Positions 24,428-33,905 are shown, numbered from the stretch's first letter. The stretch is 64,000 nt of DNA from Polaromonas sp. C04 (GCF_002002705.1 NZ_MUNS01000031.1:62001-126000), one strand, 5' to 3'. A program made the numbers and translations. The notes: generated from the sequence alone by a model not told the origin.

Positions 24428-25120
24428 ATGACCCTGTCTGCCACACGCCCTTTTGCTGCCGGTCTGAGCCGTAACACCCTCATTGCCGCCGGCGTGGTGC
24501 TGTTCCACATTGCGGCGCTGTGGGCGCTGCAAGCCGGCCTGTTGCACCGGGCCGCAGAGATCGTGGTGCCGGTTGAAATGCTGTCCCAGCTGATAGAACC
24601 TCCCGCGCCAAAGGTCGATCTTCCCAAGCCGGTCGTGCTGCCTGCTCCGCCCCCCGTGAAGCAGCCAGTCGCCAAACCCGTCGTTCGGCCACGCCCGGCG
24701 CCACAACCCGTCGCCATCGCCGACCCCACACCGGCGCCAGCGGCGCCCGTCGGGGTGACCACGCCCCAGCCGCCGGCACCGCCAGCGCCGGTCATGGAAG
24801 CCCCTGCCGCGCCCGTCGCGCCGCCGGCACCGGCCAAGGTCGAGCTCCCGTCCAGCAACGCCGACTACCTGCAAAACCCCAAACCGCCCTACCCGCCCAT
24901 CAGCAAACGCCTGGGCGAGCAAGGCAAGGTCATCGTGCGCGTGCTGATCGGCATCGACGGGCTGGCGCAAAAAGCCGAACTGAAGCAGTCCAGCGGCTTC
25001 GACCGGCTCGACCGCGTGGCGCTGGACACGGTGCTGAAGTGGCGCTATGTCCCCGGCAAACGCGGTGGCGTCGCCGAAGCCATGTGGTTCAACGTGCCGA
25101 TCAATTTTGTTCTCGAATAA
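24428..25120 (+). CDS. tonB: TonB energy transducer
   Basis: A 230-residue TonB: an N-terminal membrane anchor (LIAAGVVLFHIAALWALQAG), a long Pro/Ala/Val-rich periplasmic spacer (about 55-135), and the C-terminal domain PPYPPISKRLGEQGKVIVRV with LKWRYVPGKRGG. It carries proton-motive energy to outer-membrane siderophore and heme receptors. exbB follows 15 bases later. Confidence 0.94.
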   Translation: MTLSATRPFAAGLSRNTLIAAGVVLFHIAALWALQAGLLHRAAEIVVPVEMLSQLIEPPAPKVDLPKPVVLPAPPPVKQPVAKPVVRPRPAPQPVAIADPTPAPAAPVGVTTPQPPAPPAPVMEAPAAPVAPPAPAKVELPSSNADYLQNPKPPYPPISKRLGEQGKVIVRVLIGIDGLAQKAELKQSSGFDRLDRVALDTVLKWRYVPGKRGGVAEAMWFNVPINFVLE

Positions 25121-25135
25121 ATTTCTGGAGTTGTT

Positions 25136-25849
25136 ATGGAATCCCAATTCGGCCTTGCCCACATCTGGACCCAGGGTGACCTCGTCATCAAGGCCACCGC
25201 GGTGCTGCTGCTGGTCATGTCGCTGGCATCCTGGATCGTCATCATCATCAAGGCGCTGGACGTCATCAAGTACAAGAAACTCGCCATCAAGGCGGCCGAT
25301 TTCTGGCACAGCGAAGACTTTGCGGCGGGTTTGACCAAGCTGGGCGCCGATGCCGACAACCCTTTCCGCCAACTCGCACTGGAAGGCCGCGAGGCCACTG
25401 CGCACCACCGCAACACCAAGGCCCATCTGCATGACACGCTGGATGTGAGCGACTGGGTCTCGCGCTGCCTGCGCAACACCATCGATGAATTCTCCGCCAA
25501 GCTGCAATCCGGACTGGCCGTTCTGGCGTCAGTCGGCTCCACCGCCCCGTTTGTGGGCCTGTTTGGCACGGTCTGGGGCATCTACCACGCCCTGCTCAGC
25601 ATCGGTTCGGCCGGCCAGGCCAGTATCGACCAGGTCGCGGGCCCGGTGGGCGAGTCGCTGATCATGACGGCGCTCGGACTGGCCGTCGCGATTCCGGCGG
25701 TGCTGGGCTACAACGCCCTGGTGCGCGGCAACAAATTCATCCTGATCAAGCTCAGCAGCTTCACGCACGACCTGCACGCCTACTTTGTGACGGGTGCCCG
25801 GGTGTCCAGCAGCGGCGACAGCAACATCGTTGTGATGAAAAAGGCTTGA
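25136..25849 (+). CDS. exbB: Biopolymer transport protein ExbB
   Basis: A 237-residue MotA/TolQ/ExbB proton channel protein. Three membrane segments are visible: VLLLVMSLASWIVIIIKALD, VLASVGSTAPFVGLFGTVWG and ESLIMTALGLAVAIPAVLGY. It forms the inner-membrane motor with ExbD and TonB. Confidence 0.95.
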   Translation: MESQFGLAHIWTQGDLVIKATAVLLLVMSLASWIVIIIKALDVIKYKKLAIKAADFWHSEDFAAGLTKLGADADNPFRQLALEGREATAHHRNTKAHLHDTLDVSDWVSRCLRNTIDEFSAKLQSGLAVLASVGSTAPFVGLFGTVWGIYHALLSIGSAGQASIDQVAGPVGESLIMTALGLAVAIPAVLGYNALVRGNKFILIKLSSFTHDLHAYFVTGARVSSSGDSNIVVMKKA

Positions 25850-25890
25850 GGCCCGCCTGCACGTTTTGCGCATTCACAAGGAATTGACCC

Positions 25891-26307
25891 ATGGCCTTCG
25901 GAACCCAGGACGACACCGACGAGGTGATGAACGAGATCAATGTGACACCGATGGTCGATGTGATGCTGGTGCTGCTGATCATCTTCATCATTACCGTGCC
26001 GGTGATGAAGAACTCGGTCAATATTGACTTGCCACGCGCCAGCAGCCAGCGACTGGACCCCAAGCCCGAAACCGTGCGCCTGAGCGTGGATGCGCAAGGT
26101 AACTACTTCTGGAACAACAGCCCCACGGACGACAGGAACCTGGCCGTGCTGCTCAAGACGGCGGCCCTCAAGACGCCGCAGCCGGAGTTGCATATCAGCG
26201 GTGACAAGGCCGTGCGCTACGAGCGCGTGGCGCAGGCGATGGCCGCGGCCCAGCAGGCAGGTATCAAGAAGATCGGGTTCATTACCGAGCCGCCCAAGCA
26301 GCCGTGA
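25891..26307 (+). CDS. exbD: Biopolymer transport protein ExbD
   Basis: A 138-residue ExbD: cytoplasmic N-terminus with EVMNEINVTPMVDVMLVLLI, the conserved membrane aspartate (MVDVMLVLL) and a periplasmic domain ending AQQAGIKKIGFITEP. Its stop overlaps the GTG start of hemP. Confidence 0.95.
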   Translation: MAFGTQDDTDEVMNEINVTPMVDVMLVLLIIFIITVPVMKNSVNIDLPRASSQRLDPKPETVRLSVDAQGNYFWNNSPTDDRNLAVLLKTAALKTPQPELHISGDKAVRYERVAQAMAAAQQAGIKKIGFITEPPKQP

Positions 26308-26540
26308 GCTTATCGGCCATGCCCCACGCGCCTATCGACGAACCCGACACCAGCCGGGCACTCCGTTTAGACGCTGGCGCGCTTGCGCAAGAGGCCGACG
26401 GAGGCGCCCGCAGGCGAGCGCCACGCGCCATGGAGAGCGCCGACCTGTTCAGGGGTGAAAGAACCGTGGAGATCAACCACAACGGCGTGATCTATCGGCT
26501 GCAGGCCACCCGGCTGGGCAAGCTGATCCTGACCAAATAG
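26304..26540 (+). CDS. hemP: Hemin uptake protein HemP
   Basis: The conserved HemP core is the C-terminal SADLFRGERTVEINHNGVIY with RLQATRLGKLILTK. The GTG at 26304 overlaps the exbD stop and gives 78 residues; ATG 26319 would give 73. HemP-type proteins accompany heme uptake genes and in Burkholderia have a regulatory role. Its place after tonB-exbB-exbD fits iron/heme uptake. Confidence 0.85.
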   Translation: MSLSAMPHAPIDEPDTSRALRLDAGALAQEADGGARRRAPRAMESADLFRGERTVEINHNGVIYRLQATRLGKLILTK

Positions 26541-26559
26541 TTTTTTCGACCCGGTTTTG

Positions 26560-27105
26560 CTACAGCCCGAGACTCAATTCCGCAGCCTCGGACATCATCG
26601 AACGCGACCACGGCGGATCGAAGACCACCTCGACATCGACCTCCTCCACGCGCGGCAGCCGCAGCAGCTTCTGGCGTACTTCCTGGGCGATGCTCTCGCC
26701 CATGCCGCAGCCGGGTGCCGTCAATGTCATCTTGATCGAGACCCGTAGCTGGTCGTCATGCAGCGGCAGCACGTCGCAGACGTAGACCAGCCCCAACTCG
26801 ACGATGTCAACCGGAATCTCGGGGTCATAGCAGGTCTTGAGGGTTTCCCAGACCAGTGCGCGCACGTCGTCGGTGCTGGCGTCCGCCGCGAGCGACGGAA
26901 CCGCAGGCGGTGTCTTGCCGATGGCATCGGCATCGTCGCCCTGCAGACGCACCAGGCGTCCCTCGACATACAGCGTGATGGAGGAGCCGAGCGCCTGCGT
27001 GATCTCGGCCATGGTATCTGGCATCAGCTCGAACCGGGTGCCGTCGGGAATCAACTCGACCCAGACCGGGCGCCGGACCAGCACGGTTTCGCGGTTGCGC
27101 CTCAT
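26560..27105 (-). CDS. sufT: Iron-sulfur cluster assembly factor SufT
   Basis: A 181-residue protein with a C-terminal MIP18/PaaD-type domain (DUF59): CYDPEIPVDIVELGLVYVCD, LTAPGCGMGESIAQEVRQKL with its conserved cysteine, and EVDVEVVFDPPWSRSMMSEA. The first ~70 residues are the usual SufT extension. ATG 27105 overlaps the sufU stop (ATGA). SufT proteins help Fe-S maturation under high demand. It is last in the suf operon. Confidence 0.9.
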   Translation of the reverse strand: MRRNRETVLVRRPVWVELIPDGTRFELMPDTMAEITQALGSSITLYVEGRLVRLQGDDADAIGKTPPAVPSLAADASTDDVRALVWETLKTCYDPEIPVDIVELGLVYVCDVLPLHDDQLRVSIKMTLTAPGCGMGESIAQEVRQKLLRLPRVEEVDVEVVFDPPWSRSMMSEAAELSLGL

Positions 27106-27593
27106 TGCGGCACCTTTGTTTGTGGCGCACTGTCCAGTTCGGGCTGCTCGGGCTCGTCGCCGCTTTCGGGGGTATCGCCCAGCGCGTGCGCCAGTGCGTG
27201 CCAGCCGAGCAGTGCGCACTTGATGCGGCTCGGATAGCGCCGCACCGCGGCCAGGCTGATCAGTTTGCCAAGGTAGGCGTCATCGGGCTCCTGCTGCCCT
27301 GTCATCACGGCGCGAAACCGCTGCTGCAGCTGCTGCGCGGCACCCACGCTACCGCCCCGCACCGCCTCGGTCATCATCGACGCAGATGCAATACAAATGG
27401 CACAGCCCTGCCCATGGAAACGGATGTCGCGGATCTGGTCCTGCTCGACCTGCAACTGCACGCTGAGGTCATCGCCGCACTGCGGGTTCCTGCCGCGGGC
27501 CTGATGCGTCCACGTGGCAAGCAGGCCGAAGTTGCGCGGCGAGCGTTTGTGCTCGACCACGACCTCCTGGTACAGATCGGTGTCGGCGCTCAT
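27102..27593 (-). CDS. sufU: Fe-S cluster assembly protein SufU
   Basis: A 163-residue SufU, the IscU-like partner that accepts sulfur from SufS. The metal/sulfur ligands are Cys39 (NPQCGDDL), Cys64 and Cys67 (GQGCAICIAS), and Cys126 (SRIKCALL), with the insertion between the second and third ligand regions that separates SufU from IscU. Acidic C-terminal tail. It overlaps both sufS (by 4) and sufT. Confidence 0.93.
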   Translation of the reverse strand: MSADTDLYQEVVVEHKRSPRNFGLLATWTHQARGRNPQCGDDLSVQLQVEQDQIRDIRFHGQGCAICIASASMMTEAVRGGSVGAAQQLQQRFRAVMTGQQEPDDAYLGKLISLAAVRRYPSRIKCALLGWHALAHALGDTPESGDEPEQPELDSAPQTKVPQ

Positions 27594-28846
27594 CGAAACA
27601 CCTTCAGTGCACGCGAGACGCCGGCCAGCAAACGCTCCACCTCGTCGTGGGTGTTGTAGACGGCAAACGAGGCCCGCGTGGTCGGTCCGACACCCAGGTG
27701 ATCGAGCAACGGCTGGGCGCAGTGATGGCCGGTGCGCACGGCAATGCCGTCTTCGTCCAGCAGGGTTCCGATGTCGTGCGGATGCACATCACTGGCCACG
27801 AACGAAACAATGGCCGATGACTCGGCGTCGGGTGAGAGCACCCGGATACCGTCGATGCGCTGCAGGCCTTTTGCAGCATGTTCGCGCAATGCGCCCAGGT
27901 GCTGCTCCAACCGGTCATGCCCGACGGCCGTGATGAACGCCGCGGCAGCGGCCATGCCGACGGTGCCGGCGACGTGCGGCGTGCCGCCTTCGAGCCTCGC
28001 GGGCAAGCCGGTAAACCCGGCGCCCTCCAACGTGACCCAGTCCACCATGTCGCCGCCAAAGCGCAGCGGCACCAGCCGCTCCAGCGCGGCGCGGCGCCCG
28101 ACCAGCGCGCCCATGCCCATGGGGCCGTACATTTTGTGCGCCGAAAACGCCATGAAGTCGCACGCCAGGGTACTCAACTGGAGCGCGCTGTGGCCCACGG
28201 CCTGCGCTGCGTCGAGCACGGTCAACGCACCGGTGTCGGCGGCCAGCGCCAGCAGGGCTTCATAGGGCGGGCGGTAGCCCGTGGCGTTGGAGCATGCGGT
28301 GAGCGCGAACACGCGGGTGCGCGGCGACAGCAGTCGTTTCAAATCATCGGCATGAACACTCCCCTGGGCATCGGGCATCAGGATGCGCAAGGTAGCGCCG
28401 CTGCGGCGTGCCGCCTGCTGCCACGGCACGAGGTTGGCGTGATGCTCTAGGCCGCTCACAATGATCTCGTCGCCGGGGCGTATCACGGCTGGCGCTTCGC
28501 CGCTCACCGAGAGCCCCTGCGCCACCATATTCAGCGCCTCCGTGGTGCCGGACGTGAAGATCAATTCGTGCGACGCGTCAGCGCCGACGAAGCGCTTGAC
28601 GCCGGCCCGGGCGCGCTCGTACGCGTCGGTCGCACGCTGGCTGAGCGTGTGGACACCGCGATGGATGTTGGCCCGGTCATGCTGCTCAAAGCCGTTCATT
28701 GCAGCGAGCACCGATTGCGGCACCTGAGTCGTCGCCGCATTGTCGAGGTAGGCCAGCGGTGCATCATGGATACGCTGTGCCAGCACGGGGAACTGTGCAC
28801 GCAGGCGCTCCAGTTCGCCCTCCTGCAGGATGGATGACTCACGCAT
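27590..28846 (-). CDS. sufS: Cysteine desulfurase SufS
   Basis: A 418-residue group II cysteine desulfurase, PLP-dependent. Visible: YLDNAATTQVPQSVLAAM, FTSGTTEALNMVAQ, VSGLEHHANLVPWQ, VLDAAQAVGH, the PLP lysine in DFMAFSAHKMYGPMG and the catalytic cysteine in VRTGHHCAQPLLDHLG. ATG 28846 overlaps sufD by 8 bases; an upstream open frame lies within sufD. Confidence 0.95.
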   Translation of the reverse strand: MRESSILQEGELERLRAQFPVLAQRIHDAPLAYLDNAATTQVPQSVLAAMNGFEQHDRANIHRGVHTLSQRATDAYERARAGVKRFVGADASHELIFTSGTTEALNMVAQGLSVSGEAPAVIRPGDEIIVSGLEHHANLVPWQQAARRSGATLRILMPDAQGSVHADDLKRLLSPRTRVFALTACSNATGYRPPYEALLALAADTGALTVLDAAQAVGHSALQLSTLACDFMAFSAHKMYGPMGMGALVGRRAALERLVPLRFGGDMVDWVTLEGAGFTGLPARLEGGTPHVAGTVGMAAAAAFITAVGHDRLEQHLGALREHAAKGLQRIDGIRVLSPDAESSAIVSFVASDVHPHDIGTLLDEDGIAVRTGHHCAQPLLDHLGVGPTTRASFAVYNTHDEVERLLAGVSRALKVFR

Positions 28847-30086
28847 GCGACAACTCCTTGCCTGCGGCCAGATAGCGGGCCACCGCGGTGCCCAGCAGCG
28901 CATGCACGCCCAGTGTCTCCAGCGCAACGGGGTCGCCCAGGCTGCGTTCGAGCAGCGCCGTCAGCAATCCCTGAATGATCAAGGCGCGCGCACTGCTCTC
29001 ACTCAGGCCGCGCTGGCGGGCGTAGAACAGCGCATCCTCGGGCAGCGCGCCCCAGGTCGCGCCATGCACCGCCTGCACCTTGTCGTGGTTGATTTCGAGA
29101 TGCGGACGCAGCACCAGCCGGGGCTGGCCGTCCGTGGGGATTCCGCTGAGCCGCTGGCGTACGGACGCCTCGTCCGCACCGGCCGCAATGCGGCTGTAGG
29201 CGTTCACAACGCCGCGCGCCTTGCCGCTGGCCAGCACGAGGGCCTCGACGTCGCTGGTCGTGTCCGCGCCGCGATGCAGCACCTCGACCTGCTGTTCCAG
29301 CGCCGTGCCCGCCGCGAAGAGTGCGCCGCCGGTGCGCGCCGAGCCCTGCGCGGCATGCAGATCGAGTTCGGTGCGCTGCAGGTGGTAATTGCTGCCGCTG
29401 GCGATGAGCGCCTGATCGTAGCGGGCGCCACGGCCCAGGCGGGCATGCACGCGGTGCACGAGACGGTCATCCCGCCCCGGCGTGGCCACGCGCAGATGCT
29501 GCAAGCTGGCGCCCGCGCCCAGCGTGATGTGAACATCGAGGTTCTGCACGACGGCCTCCATGGACGCCCCGCGTTCATGCGTCTCGAGCAGCACGCAGTG
29601 CATGCCAGGCAGCACGTCGATCACCAGCGTGGGCGCTTCAAGGGCTGCTTGCGCCTGGCGTCGCAGCACCAACGAGACGGTCTCGCCTGGCCCGCCATCC
29701 GTACCCGCCTTTGCACCACCGCCAATGCGCAGGCGCAGCCCGCGGCGGCACATGGCCTGATGCGCCCATGCAAAGCGATCGGCATCGCTGTCGCCCGGCG
29801 CGGCAATCCCCGCAAACAGCCGGCTGCGCTGCGTGGCATCCGCCGCATCGAGCCATTGGGCCTCGACAAGGCCCTGACGTGCGGTACCGAGCGGCTCCAG
29901 CACCCAGCCGGCATCGACAGACTCCTTCGCCAATGGATCGGCAGCGGACATCTCGCCGCCGTCACCCAGCCATACCTCCATGCCGGGCGGCGGCAAATGG
30001 CGAAAATATTCGGACCGGCCCGGAATCCAGCCGATCGAAGCCAGTCGCTCCCTGGCGGTCAAACCTTCAGCGCGCGCGTGATTCAT
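28839..30086 (-). CDS. sufD: Fe-S cluster assembly protein SufD
   Basis: A 415-residue SufD, partner of SufB in the SufBC2D scaffold. The right-handed helix core shows NYHLQRTELDLHAAQGSART and FAAGTALEQQVEVLHRGADT; the C-terminus LPEDALFYARQRGLSESSAR and IIQGLLTALLERSLGDPVAL is typical. ATG 30086 lies 4 bases from the sufC stop. Confidence 0.92.
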   Translation of the reverse strand: MNHARAEGLTARERLASIGWIPGRSEYFRHLPPPGMEVWLGDGGEMSAADPLAKESVDAGWVLEPLGTARQGLVEAQWLDAADATQRSRLFAGIAAPGDSDADRFAWAHQAMCRRGLRLRIGGGAKAGTDGGPGETVSLVLRRQAQAALEAPTLVIDVLPGMHCVLLETHERGASMEAVVQNLDVHITLGAGASLQHLRVATPGRDDRLVHRVHARLGRGARYDQALIASGSNYHLQRTELDLHAAQGSARTGGALFAAGTALEQQVEVLHRGADTTSDVEALVLASGKARGVVNAYSRIAAGADEASVRQRLSGIPTDGQPRLVLRPHLEINHDKVQAVHGATWGALPEDALFYARQRGLSESSARALIIQGLLTALLERSLGDPVALETLGVHALLGTAVARYLAAGKELSHA

Positions 30087-30090
30087 GCGT

Positions 30091-30864
30091 TCATGCCTCC
30101 GCCAACGCCGGGGTCCGCACAAAGCCGGTGCGCGCGATGTCGCGCGCCAGCGCCAGTCCACCGTCCTCGACAATGGCACCCTGATCGAGCCGATGCACCG
30201 AATCGGGCTCCAGCGACTCGATCAACTGCAGATAGTGCGAGACCACAACAAAGGCCGTGCCCTGCGCGCGCAGCGACTGCACCAGCCGGACCACGGCACG
30301 CACGCCATCGACGTCCATGCCCGAATCGATCTCGTCGAGCAGCGCCAGCCGGGGCTTGAGCAGCGCCAGTTGCAGCAGTTCGTTGCGCTTGCGCTCGCCG
30401 CCCGAAAAGCCGTCGTTGACGGGCCGGTTCAGCATTGCATCGGGCAGGCCCAATTCGGCGGCCGCGGTGCGGGCACTCGCCAGAAAGTCGAACGCATCCA
30501 GCGGCGACTCGCTGCGTGATTCGCGCACCGCGTTGAGCGCGCTGCGGATGAACAGCCCGTTCTTCACACCCGGAATATCGGGCGGCGCCTGAAACGACAC
30601 AAACAGGCCGGCGCGTGCGCGCGCCTCGGGGCTCAGCGGCAGCAGATCCTGCCCGCCAAAGCACGCCTCGCCCGACACCACCTTGTAGCGCGGGTGGCCG
30701 GCCAGTGTCAGGCCCAGCGTGCTCTTGCCGCTGCCATTGGCGCCCATCAGCACCACCAGCGCGCCAGCCGGCACGGCCAACGACACCGACTTGAGGACGT
30801 TTTGCTCCCCCACATCGACGCGCAGATCACGCACCTCCAACAGTGGTTCCGATGGTTTCTTCAT
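30091..30864 (-). CDS. sufC: Fe-S assembly ATPase SufC
   Basis: A 257-residue ABC ATPase: Walker A LMGANGSGKSTLGLTLAGH, Q-loop VSFQAPPDIPGVKN, signature GFSGGERKRNELLQLALLKP, Walker B LALLDEIDSGMD. ATG 30864 is chosen for its AAGGAAA site; ATGs at 30885/30888 overlap the sufB stop and are also possible. SufC drives the SufBCD scaffold. Confidence 0.94.
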   Translation of the reverse strand: MKKPSEPLLEVRDLRVDVGEQNVLKSVSLAVPAGALVVLMGANGSGKSTLGLTLAGHPRYKVVSGEACFGGQDLLPLSPEARARAGLFVSFQAPPDIPGVKNGLFIRSALNAVRESRSESPLDAFDFLASARTAAAELGLPDAMLNRPVNDGFSGGERKRNELLQLALLKPRLALLDEIDSGMDVDGVRAVVRLVQSLRAQGTAFVVVSHYLQLIESLEPDSVHRLDQGAIVEDGGLALARDIARTGFVRTPALAEA

Positions 30865-30884
30865 GGTTTTCCTTGGTTCATTCA

Positions 30885-32339
30885 TCATCCGACGGCACCT
30901 TCGAGCGACACGGCCAGCAAGGCCTTGGCCTCGAGTGCAAATTCCATCGGCAGCTCTTCGAGCACTGCCTGGCAAAAGCCACCCACAATCAGCGAGGTGG
31001 CCTCCTGCGGATCGATGCCGCGCTGCTGGCAATAAAACAGGCGCTCCTCGGAGATGCGTGTGGTGGTCGCCTCGTGCTCGACCACCGCGTCGTCCCGGGC
31101 CGCCTCGACGTAGGGGAAGGTATGCGCGCCGCAGTGCGGGCCGATCAGGAGCGAATCGCATTGGGTGTGATTGCGTGCGCCGGCAGCGGTCGGCGCGACG
31201 CGCACCAGCCCGCGGTAGCTGTTGTGCGCATGGCCGGCGCTGATGCCCTTGGACACAATGCGGCTGCGCGTGTTGCGCCCCAAGTGAATCATCTTGGTGC
31301 CGGTGTCGGCCTGCTGGTAGTGATTGGACACTGCGATGGAATAGAACTCGCCGCTGGAATCATCGCCGCGCAGCACCACGCTGGGGTATTTCCAGGTGAT
31401 GGCCGAGCCGGTTTCGATCTGCGTCCACGCGATATGCGAGCGTTTGCCGGCGCACAGGCCGCGCTTGGTCACAAAGTTATAGATGCCGCCGCGCCCGTTC
31501 TCGTCGCCGGGATACCAGTTTTGCACCGTTGAATATTTGATGTGGGCATCGTCGTGCGCGACCAGTTCCACCACCGCCGCGTGCAGCTGGTTTTCATCGC
31601 GCTGGGGCGCCGTGCAGCCTTCCAGATAGCTGACGTGGCTGCCGGCTTCGGCAATGATCAAGGTGCGCTCGAACTGCCCCGTGTTGGGCGCGTTGATGCG
31701 GAAGTACGACGACAGCTCCATCGGGCAGCGCACGCCCTTGGGGATATACACAAACGAGCCATCGGAGAACACGGCGGAGTTCAGCGCGGCGTAGAAGTTG
31801 TCGCCCAATGGCACCACCGATCCCAGATAACGCTCGATCAGTTCGGGATGGTGCTCGACCGCGTGCGAGAACGAGCAGAAGATCACCCCGACCTCGGCCA
31901 GTTGCTCGCGGAACGTGGTGCCCACCGACACGGAATCAAATACCGCATCCACCGCCACGCCGGCCAGGCGGGCGCGCTCGTGCAGCGGGACGTTGAGTTT
32001 TTCGTAGGTCTCCAGCAGCTTGGGATCCACATCGGCCAGGCTCTTCGGCCCATCTTTGAGAGACTTCGGTGCCGAGTAGTAGCACAAGGCCTGGAAATCG
32101 ATCGGCTCGACACGCAGCTTGCCCCACTCGGGCAGCGGCATGGTGCGCCAGTGTGCAAAAGCCTCCAGGCGCCGCTTCAGCAAAAACTCGGGTTCGCGCT
32201 TGCGCAGGGAAATGGCCCGCACGATATCCTCGTCCAGCCCTGGAGGCAACGAGTCCGATTCGACATCGGTAAAAAACCCATGTCGATATTGGCCATCCAG
32301 CGCCTGCACCAGGGGTGCGGCTTGTTCAGCGAGAGCCAT
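30885..32339 (-). CDS. sufB: Fe-S cluster assembly protein SufB
   Basis: A 484-residue SufB, the scaffold subunit on which Fe-S clusters form. Segments: [80 protein letters not shown] and [27 protein letters not shown] site lies 5 bases before ATG 32339. It opens the leftward operon sufBCDSU-sufT. Confidence 0.96.
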   Translation of the reverse strand: MALAEQAAPLVQALDGQYRHGFFTDVESDSLPPGLDEDIVRAISLRKREPEFLLKRRLEAFAHWRTMPLPEWGKLRVEPIDFQALCYYSAPKSLKDGPKSLADVDPKLLETYEKLNVPLHERARLAGVAVDAVFDSVSVGTTFREQLAEVGVIFCSFSHAVEHHPELIERYLGSVVPLGDNFYAALNSAVFSDGSFVYIPKGVRCPMELSSYFRINAPNTGQFERTLIIAEAGSHVSYLEGCTAPQRDENQLHAAVVELVAHDDAHIKYSTVQNWYPGDENGRGGIYNFVTKRGLCAGKRSHIAWTQIETGSAITWKYPSVVLRGDDSSGEFYSIAVSNHYQQADTGTKMIHLGRNTRSRIVSKGISAGHAHNSYRGLVRVAPTAAGARNHTQCDSLLIGPHCGAHTFPYVEAARDDAVVEHEATTTRISEERLFYCQQRGIDPQEATSLIVGGFCQAVLEELPMEFALEAKALLAVSLEGAVG

Positions 32340-32430
32340 TCAGTACCTCCAAACCATACACATTGCAACTAAAACTCCGGCAACCCAGTATTACAGTACC
32401 CGGAGCCCCACCCTGCGCGAATGATGGGCA

Positions 32431-32460
32431 TTTTATAGATTCATATTTTATGCATCTTAA
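32431..32460 (-). promoter_or_regulatory. Candidate suf operon promoter
   Basis: On the minus strand TTAAGA (32460-32455), 17-base spacer, TATAAA (32437-32432). It lies about 95 bases upstream of sufB. The AT-rich block stands out from the surrounding GC-rich sequence. No convincing IscR or OxyR site was found. Confidence 0.45.
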
Positions 32461-32560
32461 TGCTCACCAACAGGCTGAGCGACATTGCCAACGAGTGGAT
32501 CAGGGGCTTTGCCGGCCGCTGCCGCAGGCAAACTCCACAACCGTCGCCGGCCAGACAGAT

Positions 32561-32968
32561 TTACAGGCCGATGGCCGCCAGACCGGCCCGAGCGACCTGC
32601 ACATCCTCACTGGACTTGACGCCACTGACCCCGACGGCACCCAGGCACTGTCCGTCTTTCATGGCCGGCACGCCCCCTTCAAGCAGGCCCTGCAGCCCGG
32701 GCACGCTCAGGAACGACGCACGCCCGCCATTGATCATGTCTTCGTAGACCTTGCTGTCACGGCGCCCCAGCGCTGCGGTATGCGCCTTGGCCGGCGCAAT
32801 ATGGGCGGAAATGGGCGCCGCGCCATCCAGCCGCTGCAGCCACAGCAAGTGGCCGCCGTCATCCACGATCGCAATGCTCACGGCCCAGTTGTTTCGCAGC
32901 GCCTCGGCTTCCGCGGCGGCGGCGATTTTCTTGATGTCGGCGAGTTCCAGAACAGGTTTGTTTTTCAT
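32561..32968 (-). CDS. HbpS/GlcG-family heme-binding-like protein
   Basis: A 135-residue GlcG/HbpS fold protein: VLELADIKKIAAAAEAEALR, WAVSIAIVDDGGHLLWLQRL, SAHIAPAKAHTAALGRRDSK and QCLGAVGVSGVKSSEDVQVA. Family members bind heme or cobalamin or accompany glycolate and alcohol catabolic genes; the role here is unknown. ATG 32968 starts a normal-length protein. No signal peptide is seen, so it is probably cytoplasmic. Confidence 0.85.
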   Translation of the reverse strand: MKNKPVLELADIKKIAAAAEAEALRNNWAVSIAIVDDGGHLLWLQRLDGAAPISAHIAPAKAHTAALGRRDSKVYEDMINGGRASFLSVPGLQGLLEGGVPAMKDGQCLGAVGVSGVKSSEDVQVARAGLAAIGL

Positions 32969-33151
32969 GATTTCACGGATAACAGTGATCGAACTTCCAA
33001 GCATAACGGCTGTGCTCTGGTTTGCCGGAGCAGCGTAGCGAAAAGTAACCTTACAGAAAATAGGAAGCGTTGCATGCGGCATTCGTGGCGAGCCCTTGAA
33101 TCACCCTAGAATGACACTATCTGTATGTACAGTGTTGAAGGAGTCAAAACC

Positions 33152-33853
33152 ATGATTGATCAAGTGCGAACCGTTGGACAGGGTGCGGGCTACGGCTACG
33201 CCGTCTCACCCGAGCAGCGCAACAGGGTGATGCGCAACACCTACTGGCTGCTGGCATTGAGTCTGGTCCCGACCGTGCTGGGCGCCTGGCTCGGCGTCGC
33301 CACCGGCATCACCCGCTCGCTGACCGGCGGCATGGGCCTGATGGTGTTTATGGTCGGCGCCTTCGGCCTGATGTTCGCCGTCGAGAAGACCAAAAACTCG
33401 GCGGCCGGCGTGCCCATCCTGCTGGGCTTTACCTTCTTCATGGGCCTGATGCTGTCGCGCATGATTGCGGCCATTCTGGGTTTCAAGAACGGCCCCGAGC
33501 TGATCATGACGGCCTTTGGCGGCACGGCCGGCGTGTTTTTCGTGATGGCCAGCGTGGCCAGCGTCATCAAGCGCGACTTGTCCGGACTGGGCAAATGGCT
33601 GTTCGTCGGTGCCGTGGTGCTGATGATCGGCGCTGTCATCAACATCTTTGTCGGCTCCACGGCCGGCATGATGGCCGTCTCGGTGGCCGCCATCGGGATC
33701 TTCAGCGCCTTCATGCTGTACGACCTCAAGCGCATCCTCGACGGCGGCGAGACCAACTACATCAGCGCCACGCTGGCCTTGTACCTGGACCTGTTCAACG
33801 TGTTCCAGAGCCTGCTGGCGCTGTTGGGCATCTTTGGCGGCCAGCGCGACTGA
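33152..33853 (+). CDS. Bax inhibitor-1/YccA family membrane protein
   Basis: A 233-residue protein with seven membrane helices, including NTYWLLALSLVPTVLGAWLG, MGLMVFMVGAFGLMFAVEKT and AVSVAAIGIFSAFMLYDLKR; the C-terminus TLALYLDLFNVFQSLLALLG is the family signature. E. coli YccA modulates FtsH proteolysis. ATG 33152 has an AAGGAG site; an in-frame ATG at 33125 gives nine more residues. A bidirectional terminator follows. Confidence 0.92.
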   Translation: MIDQVRTVGQGAGYGYAVSPEQRNRVMRNTYWLLALSLVPTVLGAWLGVATGITRSLTGGMGLMVFMVGAFGLMFAVEKTKNSAAGVPILLGFTFFMGLMLSRMIAAILGFKNGPELIMTAFGGTAGVFFVMASVASVIKRDLSGLGKWLFVGAVVLMIGAVINIFVGSTAGMMAVSVAAIGIFSAFMLYDLKRILDGGETNYISATLALYLDLFNVFQSLLALLGIFGGQRD

Positions 33854-33873
33854 GACGCTCCTCCCGCCACTTC

Positions 33874-33905
33874 AAAAAAGGGCTGCCTGCGCAGCCCTTT
33901 TTTTA
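33874..33905. terminator. Bidirectional terminator between yccA-like gene and rlmD
   Basis: AAAAAAGGGCTGC and GCAGCCCTTTTTT pair around a CTGC loop with A-runs and T-runs on both sides, so it can stop the rightward yccA-like transcript and the leftward rlmD transcript. It overlaps the rlmD stop codon (33903-33905). Confidence 0.88.
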
